64,000 bases of DNA from Thiobacillus sp. 0-1251 (GCA_001899305.1 MKWL01000001.1:496001-560000), one strand, 5' to 3'. Shown: positions 37,904 through 47,494, counted from the first letter of the stretch. The notes: a model not told the origin generated them from the letters alone. Numbers and translations: made by a program.

Positions 37904-39291
37904 GCGGGCTGCGTCTCACCGGCGGCTTCGCCCGGCTTCTTGCGTTTGCGCTTGCGGCGCGGTTTGGGCGCGTTGTCGGCCAGCAGCATGCGGGCACGCT
38001 CGTCTTCACTGACTTCCTGGAAACGCGTCCACCATTCGCCGAGTTCGGCGGCGACCTCGCCCGATTCGGCGCGCAACAGCAGGAAATCGTAGGCGGCACG
38101 GAAGCGCGGATGCTCCAGCAGGCGGTAGGGGCGTTGTCCGCCGCGCTGTTCGAAGCGCGGCTGCAGCGCCCAGATCTCCTTCATCATGCCGTCGTAGCGG
38201 CGCGGGATGGCGAGCTGGCTGCGCTGGGCATCGAGCACCTCGTCCATCGCGGCAAACAGGGCGGGTTGCGGCTTTTCGCCGGCGGCCTCGAGCGCGCGCC
38301 AGCGCAACAGCACCTGCGGCCACAGCAGCGTGCCGAACAGGAAGGCGGGCGACGAAGGCCGGTCCGACTGAATGCGCTCGTCGGTGCTCTTCAGAGCGGC
38401 ATTGATGAAACGTTCGCCGGTGGGATCGTCGAGGATCGTGTCCAGCAGCGGCAGCATGCCGTGATGCAGGCCTTCGGCGCGCAGCTGGTGGACGCCGCGC
38501 AGGGCGTGGCCGGAGAGCAGCAGCTTGAGCGCCTCGTCGAAGATGCGCGCGCGCGGGATGTTGGCGAGCAGCGGCGCCAGCGCCGCCACCGGCTTGCGCG
38601 TGTCGGGGTCGATGTGAAAGTCGAGCTTGGCGGCAAAGCGCGCGGCGCGCAGCATGCGCACCGGATCTTCGCGGTAGCGCGTGTCAGGGTCGCCGATCAT
38701 GCGCAGCACACGTTTCTTGCAGTCGGCCACGCCGCCAAAATAGTCGTGCACTTCCTCGCGCGCCGGATCGTAATACAGCGCGTTGATGGTGAAGTCGCGG
38801 CGCGCGGCGTCGTCCGCCATGCTGCCGAAAACGTTGTCGGACAGCAGGCGGCCGTGTTCGTCGGTCAGGCGCTTGTGCGCCGCCGGGGACTTGTCGCCGG
38901 CAACGTGCTCGTCGTCCTCTTCGGTCTCCTTCTGGCCATTGGCACGGAAGGTCGTGACCTCGATGGTCTCGCGTCCGCACATCACGTGCACGATCTGGAA
39001 GCGCCGCCCGATGATGCGCGAGCGGCGGAACAACCGGCGCACCTCTTCCGGTGTGGCGTCGGTGGCGACGTCGAAATCCTTGGGCGTCATGTTCAGCAGC
39101 AGGTCGCGCACCGCGCCGCCGACGAGATAACCCTTGTACCCGGCCTGCGCCAGGGTTTCGCAGGTTTTCAGCGCGCAGTCGTCGAGCTGGTCACGGCGAA
39201 TGCCGTGTGCGGACAGCGGCAGGATCTGCGCCCGGGAGCCGTCGGCGCGCGGTTTACGGCCAAATACTTTGTTGATGATGCGACGAATCAT
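37900..39291 (-). CDS. pcnB: Poly(A) polymerase I
   Basis: This 463-residue nucleotidyltransferase adds 3' poly(A) tails that mark RNA for decay. The head carries GYLVGGAVRDLLLNMTPKDFDVATDA with the catalytic DxD, the RRSRIIGRRFQIVHV segment and the DDAARRDFTINALYYD motif. The C-terminus is a basic RKRKRKKPGEAAGE tail typical of PcnB rather than of CCA-adding enzymes. It heads the operon; a TATAATCGCC box lies about 45 bases upstream (about 39330-39335, minus strand). Confidence 0.95.
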   Translation of the reverse strand: MIRRIINKVFGRKPRADGSRAQILPLSAHGIRRDQLDDCALKTCETLAQAGYKGYLVGGAVRDLLLNMTPKDFDVATDATPEEVRRLFRRSRIIGRRFQIVHVMCGRETIEVTTFRANGQKETEEDDEHVAGDKSPAAHKRLTDEHGRLLSDNVFGSMADDAARRDFTINALYYDPAREEVHDYFGGVADCKKRVLRMIGDPDTRYREDPVRMLRAARFAAKLDFHIDPDTRKPVAALAPLLANIPRARIFDEALKLLLSGHALRGVHQLRAEGLHHGMLPLLDTILDDPTGERFINAALKSTDERIQSDRPSSPAFLFGTLLWPQVLLRWRALEAAGEKPQPALFAAMDEVLDAQRSQLAIPRRYDGMMKEIWALQPRFEQRGGQRPYRLLEHPRFRAAYDFLLLRAESGEVAAELGEWWTRFQEVSEDERARMLLADNAPKPRRKRKRKKPGEAAGETQPA

Positions 39292-39330
39292 GAGGTGCGC
39301 GAGGGCGGTGGAATGCTGACCAAGTGGCGA

Positions 39331-40065
39331 TTATACAGGCTGGACCCGATCGCTCTTCCGCCAGAGCGCCGCCGTGCCGGTGCCGTACAGTGCTTCGAGC
39401 GATGCCGGGGTGAGCAGCGCGGCCGGCGGGCCCAGTTGCCAGCGTCCGTCGCCGTACAGGAACAGCAGGCGGTCGCAGTGACCGGCGGCCCAATTGGGGT
39501 CGTGCAGGGTCAGCACCACACTGTGCCCGGCATCGGCTTCGTTACGTGCCCAAGCCAGCAGCCGGGCCTGATGCGCCGGATCGAGATGGGTCAGCGGTTC
39601 GTCGAGCAGGGCGATGCGCGGCTGTTGCGCCGTCAGCTGCGCCAGCCGCGCACGCTGGCGTTCGCCGCCCGACAGACTGTCGAGCGGACGGTGGGCGAGA
39701 TCGGCGAGCTCCCAGGCGGCGAACAGGGGCGCCAGGTCGAGCGCGGCCACGCCGAACGGGTAATGGCCCAATGCGACGAAGTCGGCCACGCTGCCGAAGA
39801 ATCCGCCTTCGTCGCCCTGCGGCAGCACGCCAATGTGTTGCGCGCGGGTGAGCGGCGGCAGAGCGGCGAGGGGCTGGTTGTCGAGCATGATCTGCCCGCA
39901 CGCGGGCACGGCGAGCCCGGCCAGCATCGAGATCAGCGTCGACTTGCCGGCACCGTTGGGGCCGAGGATGCCAAGCACCTCGCCGGGTTCGAGTGCGAGG
40001 TCGAGCGTGTCCACCAGCATGCGGGGACCGGCCTGCAGGGTCACTCGGTGGGCGACGAGGCTCAT
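39331..40065 (-). CDS. ABC transporter ATPase, iron-siderophore/cobalamin type
   Basis: This 244-residue ATPase has Walker A GPNGAGKSTL, Q-loop VLPQGD, signature LSGGERQRARLAQ, Walker B IALLDEPLTHLD and an H-loop LTLHDPN. The start overlaps the permease stop (ATGA at 40062-40065). Together with the FecCD-type permease it forms the inner-membrane part of an importer for B12, haem or ferric siderophore. No binding protein or TonB receptor is nearby, so the substrate is open. Confidence 0.9.
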   Translation of the reverse strand: MSLVAHRVTLQAGPRMLVDTLDLALEPGEVLGILGPNGAGKSTLISMLAGLAVPACGQIMLDNQPLAALPPLTRAQHIGVLPQGDEGGFFGSVADFVALGHYPFGVAALDLAPLFAAWELADLAHRPLDSLSGGERQRARLAQLTAQQPRIALLDEPLTHLDPAHQARLLAWARNEADAGHSVVLTLHDPNWAAGHCDRLLFLYGDGRWQLGPPAALLTPASLEALYGTGTAALWRKSDRVQPV

Positions 40066-40922
40066 GGTTTGCGCAGCAGCCAGAGCATCATCGGTACGCC
40101 GAGCAGCGCGGTCAGCACGCCGACCGGCAATTCCCGCGGTGCGATCACGGTACGCGCCAGCGCGTCGGCCAGCACCAGCAGGCTGCCGCCCGCCAGGGCG
40201 CACGCCGGCAGCAGGACACGGTGGCCGGAAAAGCCCGTTTTCCGCAACGCATGCGGCACCATCAGGCCGACGAAACCGATGCTGCCGGCCTGCGCCACCA
40301 CCAGGGCGGTGCAGGCGCCGGCGAGCGTAAACAGCATCCAGCGCGTGGGCGCGACCGCCACGCCGAGCGAGGCGGCTTTCAGCGGTGACAATTGCAGTAC
40401 GTCGAGCCGCCCCGACAGGCCCAGCGCGGTTACTGTAGCCAGCAGCAGCGCTGCCCACAGCATGAATGGGTTGCTGGTCCATGCGAGGTCGCCCATCAGG
40501 AAGAACAGCATGCCGGGCAGGCGCTCGATCGGCGCCACGCTCAACACCAGCGCGATCAAGGCGCCGAAGCCGGCCGCCAGCATCACCCCGGCAAGCAGCA
40601 GCGGCGTATGGTCGCGCGCCAGCAGACGGCCGCCGAGCGCGGCGGCAAGCGCCAGCGCAAGCAGACTGCCGGCGAAGGCCAGCACCGACACCCACGGCCA
40701 CGCCAGTCCGGCGGCCATGCCCAATAGCGCCAGCAGGCCGGCGCCGCCGGACACGCCAAGCAGATAGGGTTCAGCCAGGGGATTGCGGAACAGCGTCTGC
40801 ATCAGCGCACCGGCCAGTGCCAGCAGGCCGCCGCAGGCGAACGCCGCGGCCACGCGCGGGCCGCGCAATTCGGTGAGGATCTGCATGGCGAGTTCATGGT
40901 CGGCGGGCAGGGCGCCGGCCAT
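40062..40922 (-). CDS. FecCD/BtuC-type ABC transporter permease (start uncertain)
   Basis: This polytopic permease has RGPRVAAAFACGGLLALAGALMQTLFRNPLAEPYLLGVSGGA, split here by membrane segments typical of BtuC/FecCD. VLQLSPLKAASLGV (the ATPase-coupling region) and GSIGFVGLMVPHALR follow. ATG 40922 gives 286 residues but leaves out a leucine-rich hydrophobic segment encoded in frame upstream (about 40985-40923) that looks like the expected first membrane helix. No ATG, GTG or TTG starts it, so a CTG start near 40988 is possible. Confidence 0.85.
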   Translation of the reverse strand: MAGALPADHELAMQILTELRGPRVAAAFACGGLLALAGALMQTLFRNPLAEPYLLGVSGGAGLLALLGMAAGLAWPWVSVLAFAGSLLALALAAALGGRLLARDHTPLLLAGVMLAAGFGALIALVLSVAPIERLPGMLFFLMGDLAWTSNPFMLWAALLLATVTALGLSGRLDVLQLSPLKAASLGVAVAPTRWMLFTLAGACTALVVAQAGSIGFVGLMVPHALRKTGFSGHRVLLPACALAGGSLLVLADALARTVIAPRELPVGVLTALLGVPMMLWLLRKP

Positions 40923-40995
40923 CAGGCCCAGCGCCAGCGCCAGCAGGGCGGTCAGCCCAAGCAGCAGCAGTTTGGTGGCGGAGGACAGAACAGGC

Positions 40996-41673
40996 CTATT
41001 GCTTCGGCTTGCTGTCGGCGCCGGGCGGGACGGCCGCGGCTGCTTCCGGCAGCAGGGTGACGCGCTTCATCACGACCGGCTCGATGGGAACATCCTGGTA
41101 AGGGCCGCGGTCGCCGCGCGGCATCGCGACGATGGCATCGACCACCTTCATGCCGTCGACCACCTGGCCGAACACGGCATAGCCCCAGGTGTCGTAGCTG
41201 GTGCCGCGGTGATCGAGGAAGGCGTTGTCCGCCACGTTGATGAAGAACTGCGACGAGGCCGAATCGGGGTCGGCCATGCGCGCCATCGCCAGGGTCCCGC
41301 GCAGATTCTTGAGGCCGTTGTCGGCCTCGTTCTTGATCGGTGCGTTCTTGGGCTTTTCCGTCATGTCCGGCGTCATGCCGCCGCCCTGGATCATGAAACC
41401 GGGAATCACGCGGTGGAAGATCAGGCCGTCGTAAAAGCCCGTCTTCACGTAGTTGATGAAATTGCCCACCGACTGCGGTGCGTTCTTGGTGAAGAGCTCG
41501 ACCGTGATGTTGCCCTTGCTGGTTTCGATCAGCACGCGCGGGTTAGCGGGCTGGCCGGGCGCCGGAGTGGTGGAGACGGTCTGCTTGCCGGGCTCGCTGG
41601 CGCCGCAGCCGGATATGCCGAGCATGATCGCGCCGATGAACAGCGTGGCGGAAAACAGGGAATGACGGGTCAT
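40996..41673 (-). CDS. Peptidyl-prolyl cis-trans isomerase (cyclophilin), predicted lipoprotein
   Basis: This 225-residue cyclophilin has a lipoprotein signal: a hydrophobic start, then LGISGC, with Cys23 as the lipidation site. The isomerase domain shows [13 protein letters not shown] with the catalytic Arg, SQFFIN and [14 protein letters not shown]. It would assist folding on the periplasmic side. A possible -10 (TAGAAT) lies about 30-40 bases upstream. It is followed by the ABC permease after 73 bases. Confidence 0.9.
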   Translation of the reverse strand: MTRHSLFSATLFIGAIMLGISGCGASEPGKQTVSTTPAPGQPANPRVLIETSKGNITVELFTKNAPQSVGNFINYVKTGFYDGLIFHRVIPGFMIQGGGMTPDMTEKPKNAPIKNEADNGLKNLRGTLAMARMADPDSASSQFFINVADNAFLDHRGTSYDTWGYAVFGQVVDGMKVVDAIVAMPRGDRGPYQDVPIEPVVMKRVTLLPEAAAAVPPGADSKPKQ

Positions 41674-41721
41674 CGGACAAGGCTCCAGAAGGGGAAGGGG
41701 CGATTCTAGCGGGAGGCGGCG

Positions 41722-42354
41722 CTATTGCGCATCCGGCTGCAGGCAGCGGTCGATCGCCGCGCGCACCGTGTCCAGCGGCAGGCACCCGCTGCAGACCGGG
41801 TGAAGCTGCGTGTCCCGCTGCACGATCAGGGTGGGAAAGCCGCGCACGCCTGCCTGCCGCGCCTGCCTGAAATGCGCCTGGGTGCGAGCATGTGCCGTGT
41901 CGCTGTCGAAGTCGCGCAGAAAGGTTCTGTCATCCACGCCAAGGCCTGCCGCCAGATCGGCCAGCACGCCGGCTTGGGTCACGTCGCGTCCCTTGGCATA
42001 AAACGCCGACTGGATTGCCTTGAACATCGCGAATATCTGCGTGGAGTCGATCCCGCCGACCGTCACCACCGCTCGGCAGGCCGGTTCGGTGTCGTACACG
42101 AAGCCTTCCGGCAGTGCGTCGTCGAAGCGGAAGGGCTGGCCGGTACGGGCCTGCACCGCATGCCAGTGATGCAGGATGTCCTCGCGTCCCGTTGCGGTCA
42201 TCGGCACGGTTTCGCCCGGCCGCAGGCCGCCCACTACCAGTGCGATTTTCATGCGTTCGCGGTATTCGTCGCGCAAGGTCTCGATCACCGGGGAAAATCC
42301 CCAGCACCAGGAGCACATCGGATCGGCGAAATACCAGAGGATGGGCGGGTTCAT
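41722..42354 (-). CDS. DsbA-family thioredoxin-fold protein
   Basis: This 210-residue protein has an N-terminal CSWC active site in FADPMCSWCWGFSP and the cis-Pro loop GVRGFPTLI, with an all-helical insertion between. It resembles the FrnE/DsbA cytoplasmic oxidoreductase group. No signal peptide is seen, so it is probably cytoplasmic. It lies between a cyclophilin gene and ccoS, all on the minus strand. Confidence 0.85.
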   Translation of the reverse strand: MNPPILWYFADPMCSWCWGFSPVIETLRDEYRERMKIALVVGGLRPGETVPMTATGREDILHHWHAVQARTGQPFRFDDALPEGFVYDTEPACRAVVTVGGIDSTQIFAMFKAIQSAFYAKGRDVTQAGVLADLAAGLGVDDRTFLRDFDSDTAHARTQAHFRQARQAGVRGFPTLIVQRDTQLHPVCSGCLPLDTVRAAIDRCLQPDAQ

Positions 42355-42404
42355 GTGCAGTGGCCGTCGAAACAGGACAGCTCACAGCATAGGCGATCCC
42401 TGAA

Positions 42405-42581
42405 CTAGGTCTGCTTCGGCGTGTCGTCGGGCTTGGGCGGCGTGTCGTCGTCCATGATCACGCTGTGCGCCGGGCCTTCGAGATCGTCGAACTGTCCGCT
42501 TTTGGCCGCCCAGAGCATGAACCAGGCAATTGCACCGACGAGCACGAGGCTGAGCGGAATGAGCAGGAGGAGGATGTCCAT
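42405..42581 (-). CDS. ccoS: cbb3-type cytochrome oxidase assembly protein CcoS
   Basis: This 58-residue gene begins at ATG 42581 (MDILLLLIPL) and ends at 42405. One membrane helix (about 4-25) is followed by the family sequence WAAKSGQFDDLEGPAHSVIMD and an acidic, proline-rich tail. CcoS is needed to insert cofactors into cbb3 oxidase. It follows the copper ATPase gene by 39 bases, the usual ccoI-ccoS pairing. Confidence 0.93.
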   Translation of the reverse strand: MDILLLLIPLSLVLVGAIAWFMLWAAKSGQFDDLEGPAHSVIMDDDTPPKPDDTPKQT

Positions 42582-42589
42582 GGGGGAGG

Positions 42590-42656
42590 CGGTGAGGGGG
42601 GAGGGATAAGTGGTGAGGTTTTACCGCTTGCTGCTTACCGCTCCCCGCTCACTTCT
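42590..42656. repeat. GGTGAG-type repeat between ccoI and ccoS
   Basis: GGTGAGG and AGTGGTGAGG on one side face ACCGCTTGC, TTACCGCTCCC and CGCTCAC on the other, forming an imperfect inverted repeat. It supplies the last 11 or so codons of ccoI. It belongs to the same dispersed family as 35020-35059 and 53294-53366. Confidence 0.6.
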
Positions 42657-45092
42657 TTTGAAATCCGCAAGCCGCAGCGCGTTCAGCACGACCAGCAGCG
42701 AACTGGCCGACATGCCGATGCCGGCGATCCAGGGCGTGACGTGGCCCAGCGCGGCAGCGGGGATGGCGACGAGATTGTAGGCCAGCGCCCAGCCCAGGTT
42801 CTCGCGGATGATGCGCTGGGTTTTGCGCGCGAGTGCGACGCCGTCGGCCAGAGTGCCGAGGCGGCTGCCGAGCATGACCATGTCGGCGGCGGCCTGCGCG
42901 ACGTCGGCGCCTTCGCCCATGGCGATGGACACCTGCGCGCCGGCGAGCACCGGCGCATCGTTGATGCCGTCGCCCACCATGGCGACGATGCGGCCTTCGT
43001 TCTGCAGAGTCTTGACATAGGCGAGCTTGTCTTCCGGCAGCGCACCGGCATGCCAGTCGGCGATGCCGAGCTGCTGCGCCGTGCGCCTGACCGCCGCTTC
43101 GGCATCGCCGGACAGCAGGTGCAGACGCAGCCCTTGTTTTTTCAGGGCAGCGAGGGCGGCCGGCGCATCCGTCCGCGGCGTATCAGCCAGCGCAAACCAG
43201 GCGATCAGCCCGGATTCGCCGGCCAGCGCCACCCAACTGGCGCCACCTCCCGATTCCGGCGGGGCGGGTGGTGTTTCGCTGGCGGCAGCGAAACGCGGCG
43301 AGCCCAGTCGATAGATGTGGCCATCGATATGGCCTTCGACGCCGCGCCCGGGCGTGTTGCGGACCCGACTGGCGGTCGTGATGGATACGGCCGACTCGCG
43401 CAGCGCTTTGGCGATGGGATGTTCCGAGCCGGCTTCGAGTGCCGCGGCGATGGCCCCGACTTCGGCCTCGCTGCGGCCGCCCAGCGGGATCACCCGGCGT
43501 ACGGAGAGGCGGCCGTGGGTGAGTGTGCCGGTCTTGTCGAACACCAGGTCGGTGGCACGCGCCAGCGTTTCCAGGGCGTGGCCGCGCGTGGTCAGGAGGC
43601 CCAGGCGCGTGAGCCGGCCGGTGGCGGTGGTGAGGGCGGCAGGGGTGGCGAGGCCGAGCGCACAGGGGCAGGTCACGACCAGGACCGATACCACGATCCA
43701 CAAGGCTTTCGACGGGTCGATCACATACCAGGCGAGGCCGACCGCAAGGGTGATCAGCAGCAGCAGGCCGACGAACCAGGCGGCGGCGCGGTCGGCCAGC
43801 TGGCCGATGCGCGGCTTCTCGCTCTGCGCGCGGTCGAGCAGGCGCACGATCGACGCCAGCCGCGTATCGGCGCCGAGCCTGTCGACGCGCACGACCAGCG
43901 GGCTTGCCTGGTTGAGGCTGCCGCCGACCACATGGGCGCGCACGCCTTTCGATACCGGCAGCGATTCGCCGGTGAGCAGGGCTTCGCTGACCGCGCTGTC
44001 GCCCTCGACCACCACGCCGTCGGCGGGCAGGGTTTCGCCGGGGCGTACCAGCACATGGTCGCCTACCGCCAGCCGCGCCACCGGTACCTGCTCCTCGTCG
44101 CGCGCCGGCCAGTTCGGCAGACGTGTGGTGGCGGCTGGAATGAGCTTGACCAGTTCCTCCACTGCGGCACCGGCGCGACGGCGCGCGTTCATCTCGAGGA
44201 AACGCCCGGTCAGCAGCAGGAAGATGAACATGGTGACCGAGTCGTAATACACCTCGCCGTGCCCGCTGAAGGTGCTGTAGATGCTGGCGATGAAGGCCGT
44301 GCCCACGCCCAGCGCTACCGGCACGTCCATGCCCAGCGTGCGGCGCTTGAGATCGCGCCAGGCGCCGATGAAGAAGGGCCACGCCGAGTACACCACCACC
44401 GGTATGGTCAGGATCAGGCTTGCCCAACTCATCAGCAGCCGTATATCGGCGCTCATGTCGGTGGCGGTGTACGACGGCAGTGCGTACATCATGACCTGCA
44501 TCATGCCAAGGCCGGCGATGGCGAGCCGCTTGATCGCAGTGTTGCGTTCGCGCTTGTAGATGTCGTCAGAGCGGCCGGGATCGAAAGGGTGGGCAATGTA
44601 GCCGATGTCGGAGACCGCCTTGAGGATCGCCGACAGTTGGATGCGGGTGTTGTCCCAGCGCACCCGCGCGCGGCGGGTGGCGTAGTTGATCTCGACCGAC
44701 AGCACGCCCGGCAGCCCCGCGATGTGGCGTTCGTTCAGCCAGATGCATGCGGCGCAGACGATGTTTTCCAGGATCAGCGCAGCTTCGCGGATGTTCTCCG
44801 TTTCAGTCCGCACGAAGCTTTCCTGGATCTCCGGCAGATCATACAGGCCCAGTTGGGCGAGCTCGGCCTCCGCCTGCTGGGGCGTGGCGGGCAGCACGGT
44901 GCGGTGGGTGTAGTAGGCGCCCTGGCCGCTGTCGATGATGGTCTGTGCCACGGCCTGGCAGCCGCGGCAGCAGGCCTGGCGGGTATCGCCTTCGAACTGG
45001 ATGGGATAGTGGGCGCCGTCCGGCACCGGCAGGCCGCAGTGAAAGCAACCCGAAAAAGACGGGGCGTCCGTGAGCGCAGGAGAATCGCTCAT
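42621..45092 (-). CDS. ccoI: Copper-translocating P-type ATPase, CcoI/FixI type
   Basis: This 823-residue P1B ATPase, from ATG 45092, exports copper for cytochrome cbb3 oxidase maturation. An N-terminal cysteine cluster (CFHCG and CCRGC, 16-45) is typical of FixI. The metal-binding domain has C113-AA-C116. The membrane CPC motif is in VTCPCALGLATPAAL, TGES is in the actuator domain, DKTGTLTHG is the phosphorylation site, and EHPIAKA the nucleotide domain. The C-terminal RSERGAVSSKR is repeat-encoded. No ccoNOP structural genes are in the window. Confidence 0.93.
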   Translation of the reverse strand: MSDSPALTDAPSFSGCFHCGLPVPDGAHYPIQFEGDTRQACCRGCQAVAQTIIDSGQGAYYTHRTVLPATPQQAEAELAQLGLYDLPEIQESFVRTETENIREAALILENIVCAACIWLNERHIAGLPGVLSVEINYATRRARVRWDNTRIQLSAILKAVSDIGYIAHPFDPGRSDDIYKRERNTAIKRLAIAGLGMMQVMMYALPSYTATDMSADIRLLMSWASLILTIPVVVYSAWPFFIGAWRDLKRRTLGMDVPVALGVGTAFIASIYSTFSGHGEVYYDSVTMFIFLLLTGRFLEMNARRRAGAAVEELVKLIPAATTRLPNWPARDEEQVPVARLAVGDHVLVRPGETLPADGVVVEGDSAVSEALLTGESLPVSKGVRAHVVGGSLNQASPLVVRVDRLGADTRLASIVRLLDRAQSEKPRIGQLADRAAAWFVGLLLLITLAVGLAWYVIDPSKALWIVVSVLVVTCPCALGLATPAALTTATGRLTRLGLLTTRGHALETLARATDLVFDKTGTLTHGRLSVRRVIPLGGRSEAEVGAIAAALEAGSEHPIAKALRESAVSITTASRVRNTPGRGVEGHIDGHIYRLGSPRFAAASETPPAPPESGGGASWVALAGESGLIAWFALADTPRTDAPAALAALKKQGLRLHLLSGDAEAAVRRTAQQLGIADWHAGALPEDKLAYVKTLQNEGRIVAMVGDGINDAPVLAGAQVSIAMGEGADVAQAAADMVMLGSRLGTLADGVALARKTQRIIRENLGWALAYNLVAIPAAALGHVTPWIAGIGMSASSLLVVLNALRLADFKRSERGAVSSKR

Positions 45093-45170
45093 GAACCGCC
45101 CCACAGGAGAACGCCCGGGGGCAAGCCCGGGAGAGAGGCCGGGCCGGCAGGCGTCAGAGGGTACTTCTTG

Positions 45171-45746
45171 TCAGAAACGGAACCCGTAGCCGATACCCCA
45201 CACCACCGGATTGATTTCCAGGTTGGTGAGTTTGACGCCACCTGATTTGACGTCGGTGTCGATCCAGATTTTCTTAACGTCGAGGTTGATATAGCCATTC
45301 TTGGTGACCGCGATGTCCACGCCCGCCTGCAGAGCGCCGCCGAAGCTGTTCTTCCCGACACTCAGGCCGGGGGCAAGATCGACATTATAGAAGCGGGTGT
45401 AGTTCACGCCGGCACCGACGTAAGGCTTGATCGTCGGGGTGGGGTTGAAGTGGTACTGCACCGTCAGCGTGGGCGGCAGGTGATTCAGTTTTCCGAGGCT
45501 GGCGCCGTTCAGCGTCACTTCGTGGCGCGCTGTGCCGAGAATGAGTTCCATGCCGATGTTGGGCGTCACGAAATAAGTGAAGTCGACTTCCGGCACCACT
45601 TCGTCGGACACGTCGAGTCCGGCCAGACCGGAGGATTTGACGTCCGGGACGATGTCGATCGCGCGAACGCGCATCATCCAGTTTTCAGCCAGGGCGGAGG
45701 TGGGCAGGGCGGCGACCAGGGCCAGGACAAGCAGGGATTTTTTCAT
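45171..45746 (-). CDS. OmpW family outer-membrane protein
   Basis: This 191-residue protein has a signal peptide (SLLVLALVAALPTSALA) and an eight-stranded barrel ending in GIGYGFRF. The sequences PEVDFTYFVTPNIGMELILG and LPPTLTVQYHFNP are characteristic of OmpW. Such porins pass small hydrophobic compounds. AGAGGAGT precedes the ATG. It is transcribed divergently from aat and 78 bases before ccoI. Confidence 0.92.
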   Translation of the reverse strand: MKKSLLVLALVAALPTSALAENWMMRVRAIDIVPDVKSSGLAGLDVSDEVVPEVDFTYFVTPNIGMELILGTARHEVTLNGASLGKLNHLPPTLTVQYHFNPTPTIKPYVGAGVNYTRFYNVDLAPGLSVGKNSFGGALQAGVDIAVTKNGYINLDVKKIWIDTDVKSGGVKLTNLEINPVVWGIGYGFRF

Positions 45747-45851
45747 GTTCGCGACTCCTCTTAAAAAGACAAAGATATAAATAAGACATGCATATCGTAA
45801 TTAAGAAAAAATGCGGACGCAAGCCAAAAATGAATCCGTTACCATGGCGCC

Positions 45852-46565
45852 ATGAGCGAACGTCTCCAAAATGCCACAAATTTCCCGCCGGTCGAGACCG
45901 CGCTGCGGGAGCCCAATGGCCTGCTGGCGATGGGTGGTGATCTATCGATAGAACGCTTGCTGGATGCCTACTGCCACGGCATCTTCCCCTGGTTCAACCC
46001 CGGTGAGCCGATCCTGTGGTGGAGTCCCGATCCGCGCATGGTGCTCGTGCCATCGGAGATTCGCGTGACCCGCTCCCTCGCCAAACGCATCCGAAATGGC
46101 GGCTTCGAGGTGCGCGTCGACACCGCGTTTGCGGAAGTGATGCGGGCGTGCGCCGAACCCCGCGAAGGGGCCGGTGGCACCTGGATCTCGCCGGCGATGA
46201 TCGCGGCCTATACCCGCCTGTTCGATGCCGGCTATGCGCATGCGGTGGAAACCTGGCGTGACGGCCGTCTGGTCGGCGGCCTCTACGGTGTGGCGATCGG
46301 CCAGATGTTCTACGGCGAATCGATGTTCAGCCGCGAACCCGATGCTTCCAAGATCGCGCTGGTCCGTCTTGCGCGTCAGTTGCAGCAATGGGATTTCGGT
46401 CTGATCGACTGCCAGATGGAAACCGCGCATCTCGCCAGCCTCGGTGCGCGCACGGTGCCGCGAACGGCGTTCACGGCAAGGCTGGCGGAATTGGTAAACT
46501 TGCCACATCAGCCTGGCCCCTGGACGTTTAACCTAGAAACCACGGTTGACCACTCATTGCCTTAA
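45852..46565 (+). CDS. aat: Leucyl/phenylalanyl-tRNA--protein transferase
   Basis: This 237-residue enzyme adds Leu or Phe to proteins with N-terminal Lys or Arg, marking them for ClpAP through the N-degron pathway. FPPVETALREPNGLLAMGGDLSIERLLDAYCHGIFPWF and WWSPDPRMVL at the N-terminus and FYGESMFSREPDASKIAL with DCQMET are diagnostic. The companion bpt gene follows after 206 bases. Those 206 bases hold a small open frame without support. Confidence 0.96.
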   Translation: MSERLQNATNFPPVETALREPNGLLAMGGDLSIERLLDAYCHGIFPWFNPGEPILWWSPDPRMVLVPSEIRVTRSLAKRIRNGGFEVRVDTAFAEVMRACAEPREGAGGTWISPAMIAAYTRLFDAGYAHAVETWRDGRLVGGLYGVAIGQMFYGESMFSREPDASKIALVRLARQLQQWDFGLIDCQMETAHLASLGARTVPRTAFTARLAELVNLPHQPGPWTFNLETTVDHSLP

Positions 46566-46771
46566 TTGAAGCCTTGCATGAATATTGGTCTTATTGCCTG
46601 CGATCGGATTTGCCGTTTGGCTCAGACCGTTGCGCACCCGCTGGCACGCCTGGCCGAGCGCCTGCCTTTGTCGCTCGTCGTTGCAGGCACTGGCCTGCCG
46701 CCTCCTTGCTTCGTGGCAGTCACCCGCCCAGACACACCATCGGGTGCGCCCAACCATGGTATCTAGGTTAG

Positions 46772-47494
46772 ATGCACCCAACTGAACCGCCTTTCCAGCG
46801 CATCCAGTTTTACCTGACCGCGCAATACGACTGCAGCTACCTGCCGGATCGGCGTGCGCGTTCGCAGGTGGCTACGCCCACCCACCTGATCGATCACCAG
46901 GCCTACAGTGCCTTGATCCGCGCCGGCTTTCGTCGTAGCGGCCAGTTCACCTACCGTCCGCACTGCGAGCAGTGCCATGCTTGCGTGCCGGTGCGCGTCG
47001 ATGTGGCCGGCTTCGTGCCCAACCGCACCCAGCGCCGCTGCCTCAAGCGCAACCGGCACCTGGCCGCGCGTTTCCTGCCGCTCGACTTCAAGGAAGAACA
47101 CTACGCGCTCTATCGCACCTATCTCGGCAGCCGCCATGCCGGTGGCGGCATGGATCGCGACGGCCCCGACCAGTACACGCAGTTCCTGCTGTCATCCAAT
47201 GTCGATACCGTGATGGTCGAATTCCGCGACGGCGATGAGCTGGTGATGATCTCGGTGATCGACCAGATCGACGATGGCATTTCCGCCGTCTACACTTTCT
47301 TCGATCCCGCGCGCGAGCAGCAAAGCCTCGGCGTCTACGGCGTACTGTGGCAGATCGAACTGGCCAAACGACTGGAACTGCCTTACCTCTATCTGGGCTA
47401 CTGGATCGACCAGAGCCGCAAGATGGCCTACAAGAAACAGTACCCGCCGCTGGAGGGGTTGATCGACGGCCGCTGGCAGGTTCTCGACGCATGA
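46772..47494 (+). CDS. bpt: Aspartate/glutamate leucyltransferase (Bpt, ATE family)
   Basis: This 240-residue protein transfers Leu to proteins with N-terminal Asp or Glu, completing the N-degron set with Aat. The N-terminal cysteine motif appears as [12 protein letters not shown] with an early tyrosine-rich YDCSYLPDR, followed by RCLKRNRHL and the C-terminal [22 protein letters not shown]. The stop overlaps the next gene (ATGA at 47491-47494). Confidence 0.95.
   Translation: MHPTEPPFQRIQFYLTAQYDCSYLPDRRARSQVATPTHLIDHQAYSALIRAGFRRSGQFTYRPHCEQCHACVPVRVDVAGFVPNRTQRRCLKRNRHLAARFLPLDFKEEHYALYRTYLGSRHAGGGMDRDGPDQYTQFLLSSNVDTVMVEFRDGDELVMISVIDQIDDGISAVYTFFDPAREQQSLGVYGVLWQIELAKRLELPYLYLGYWIDQSRKMAYKKQYPPLEGLIDGRWQVLDA

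Noticed and set aside
38110-40767. 885-codon plus-strand open frame opposite pcnB and the ABC genes.
   Set aside because: Antisense to well-recognised genes; composition typical of shadow frames.
42465-45245. 926-codon plus-strand open frame opposite ccoI.
   Set aside because: Antisense to a clear P-type ATPase; product rich in Gly, Arg, Asp and His with no domain.
46566-46766. Small open frame between aat and bpt (start 46578, about 62 residues).
   Set aside because: No ribosome-binding site, no family resemblance, and alternative frames are equally open.
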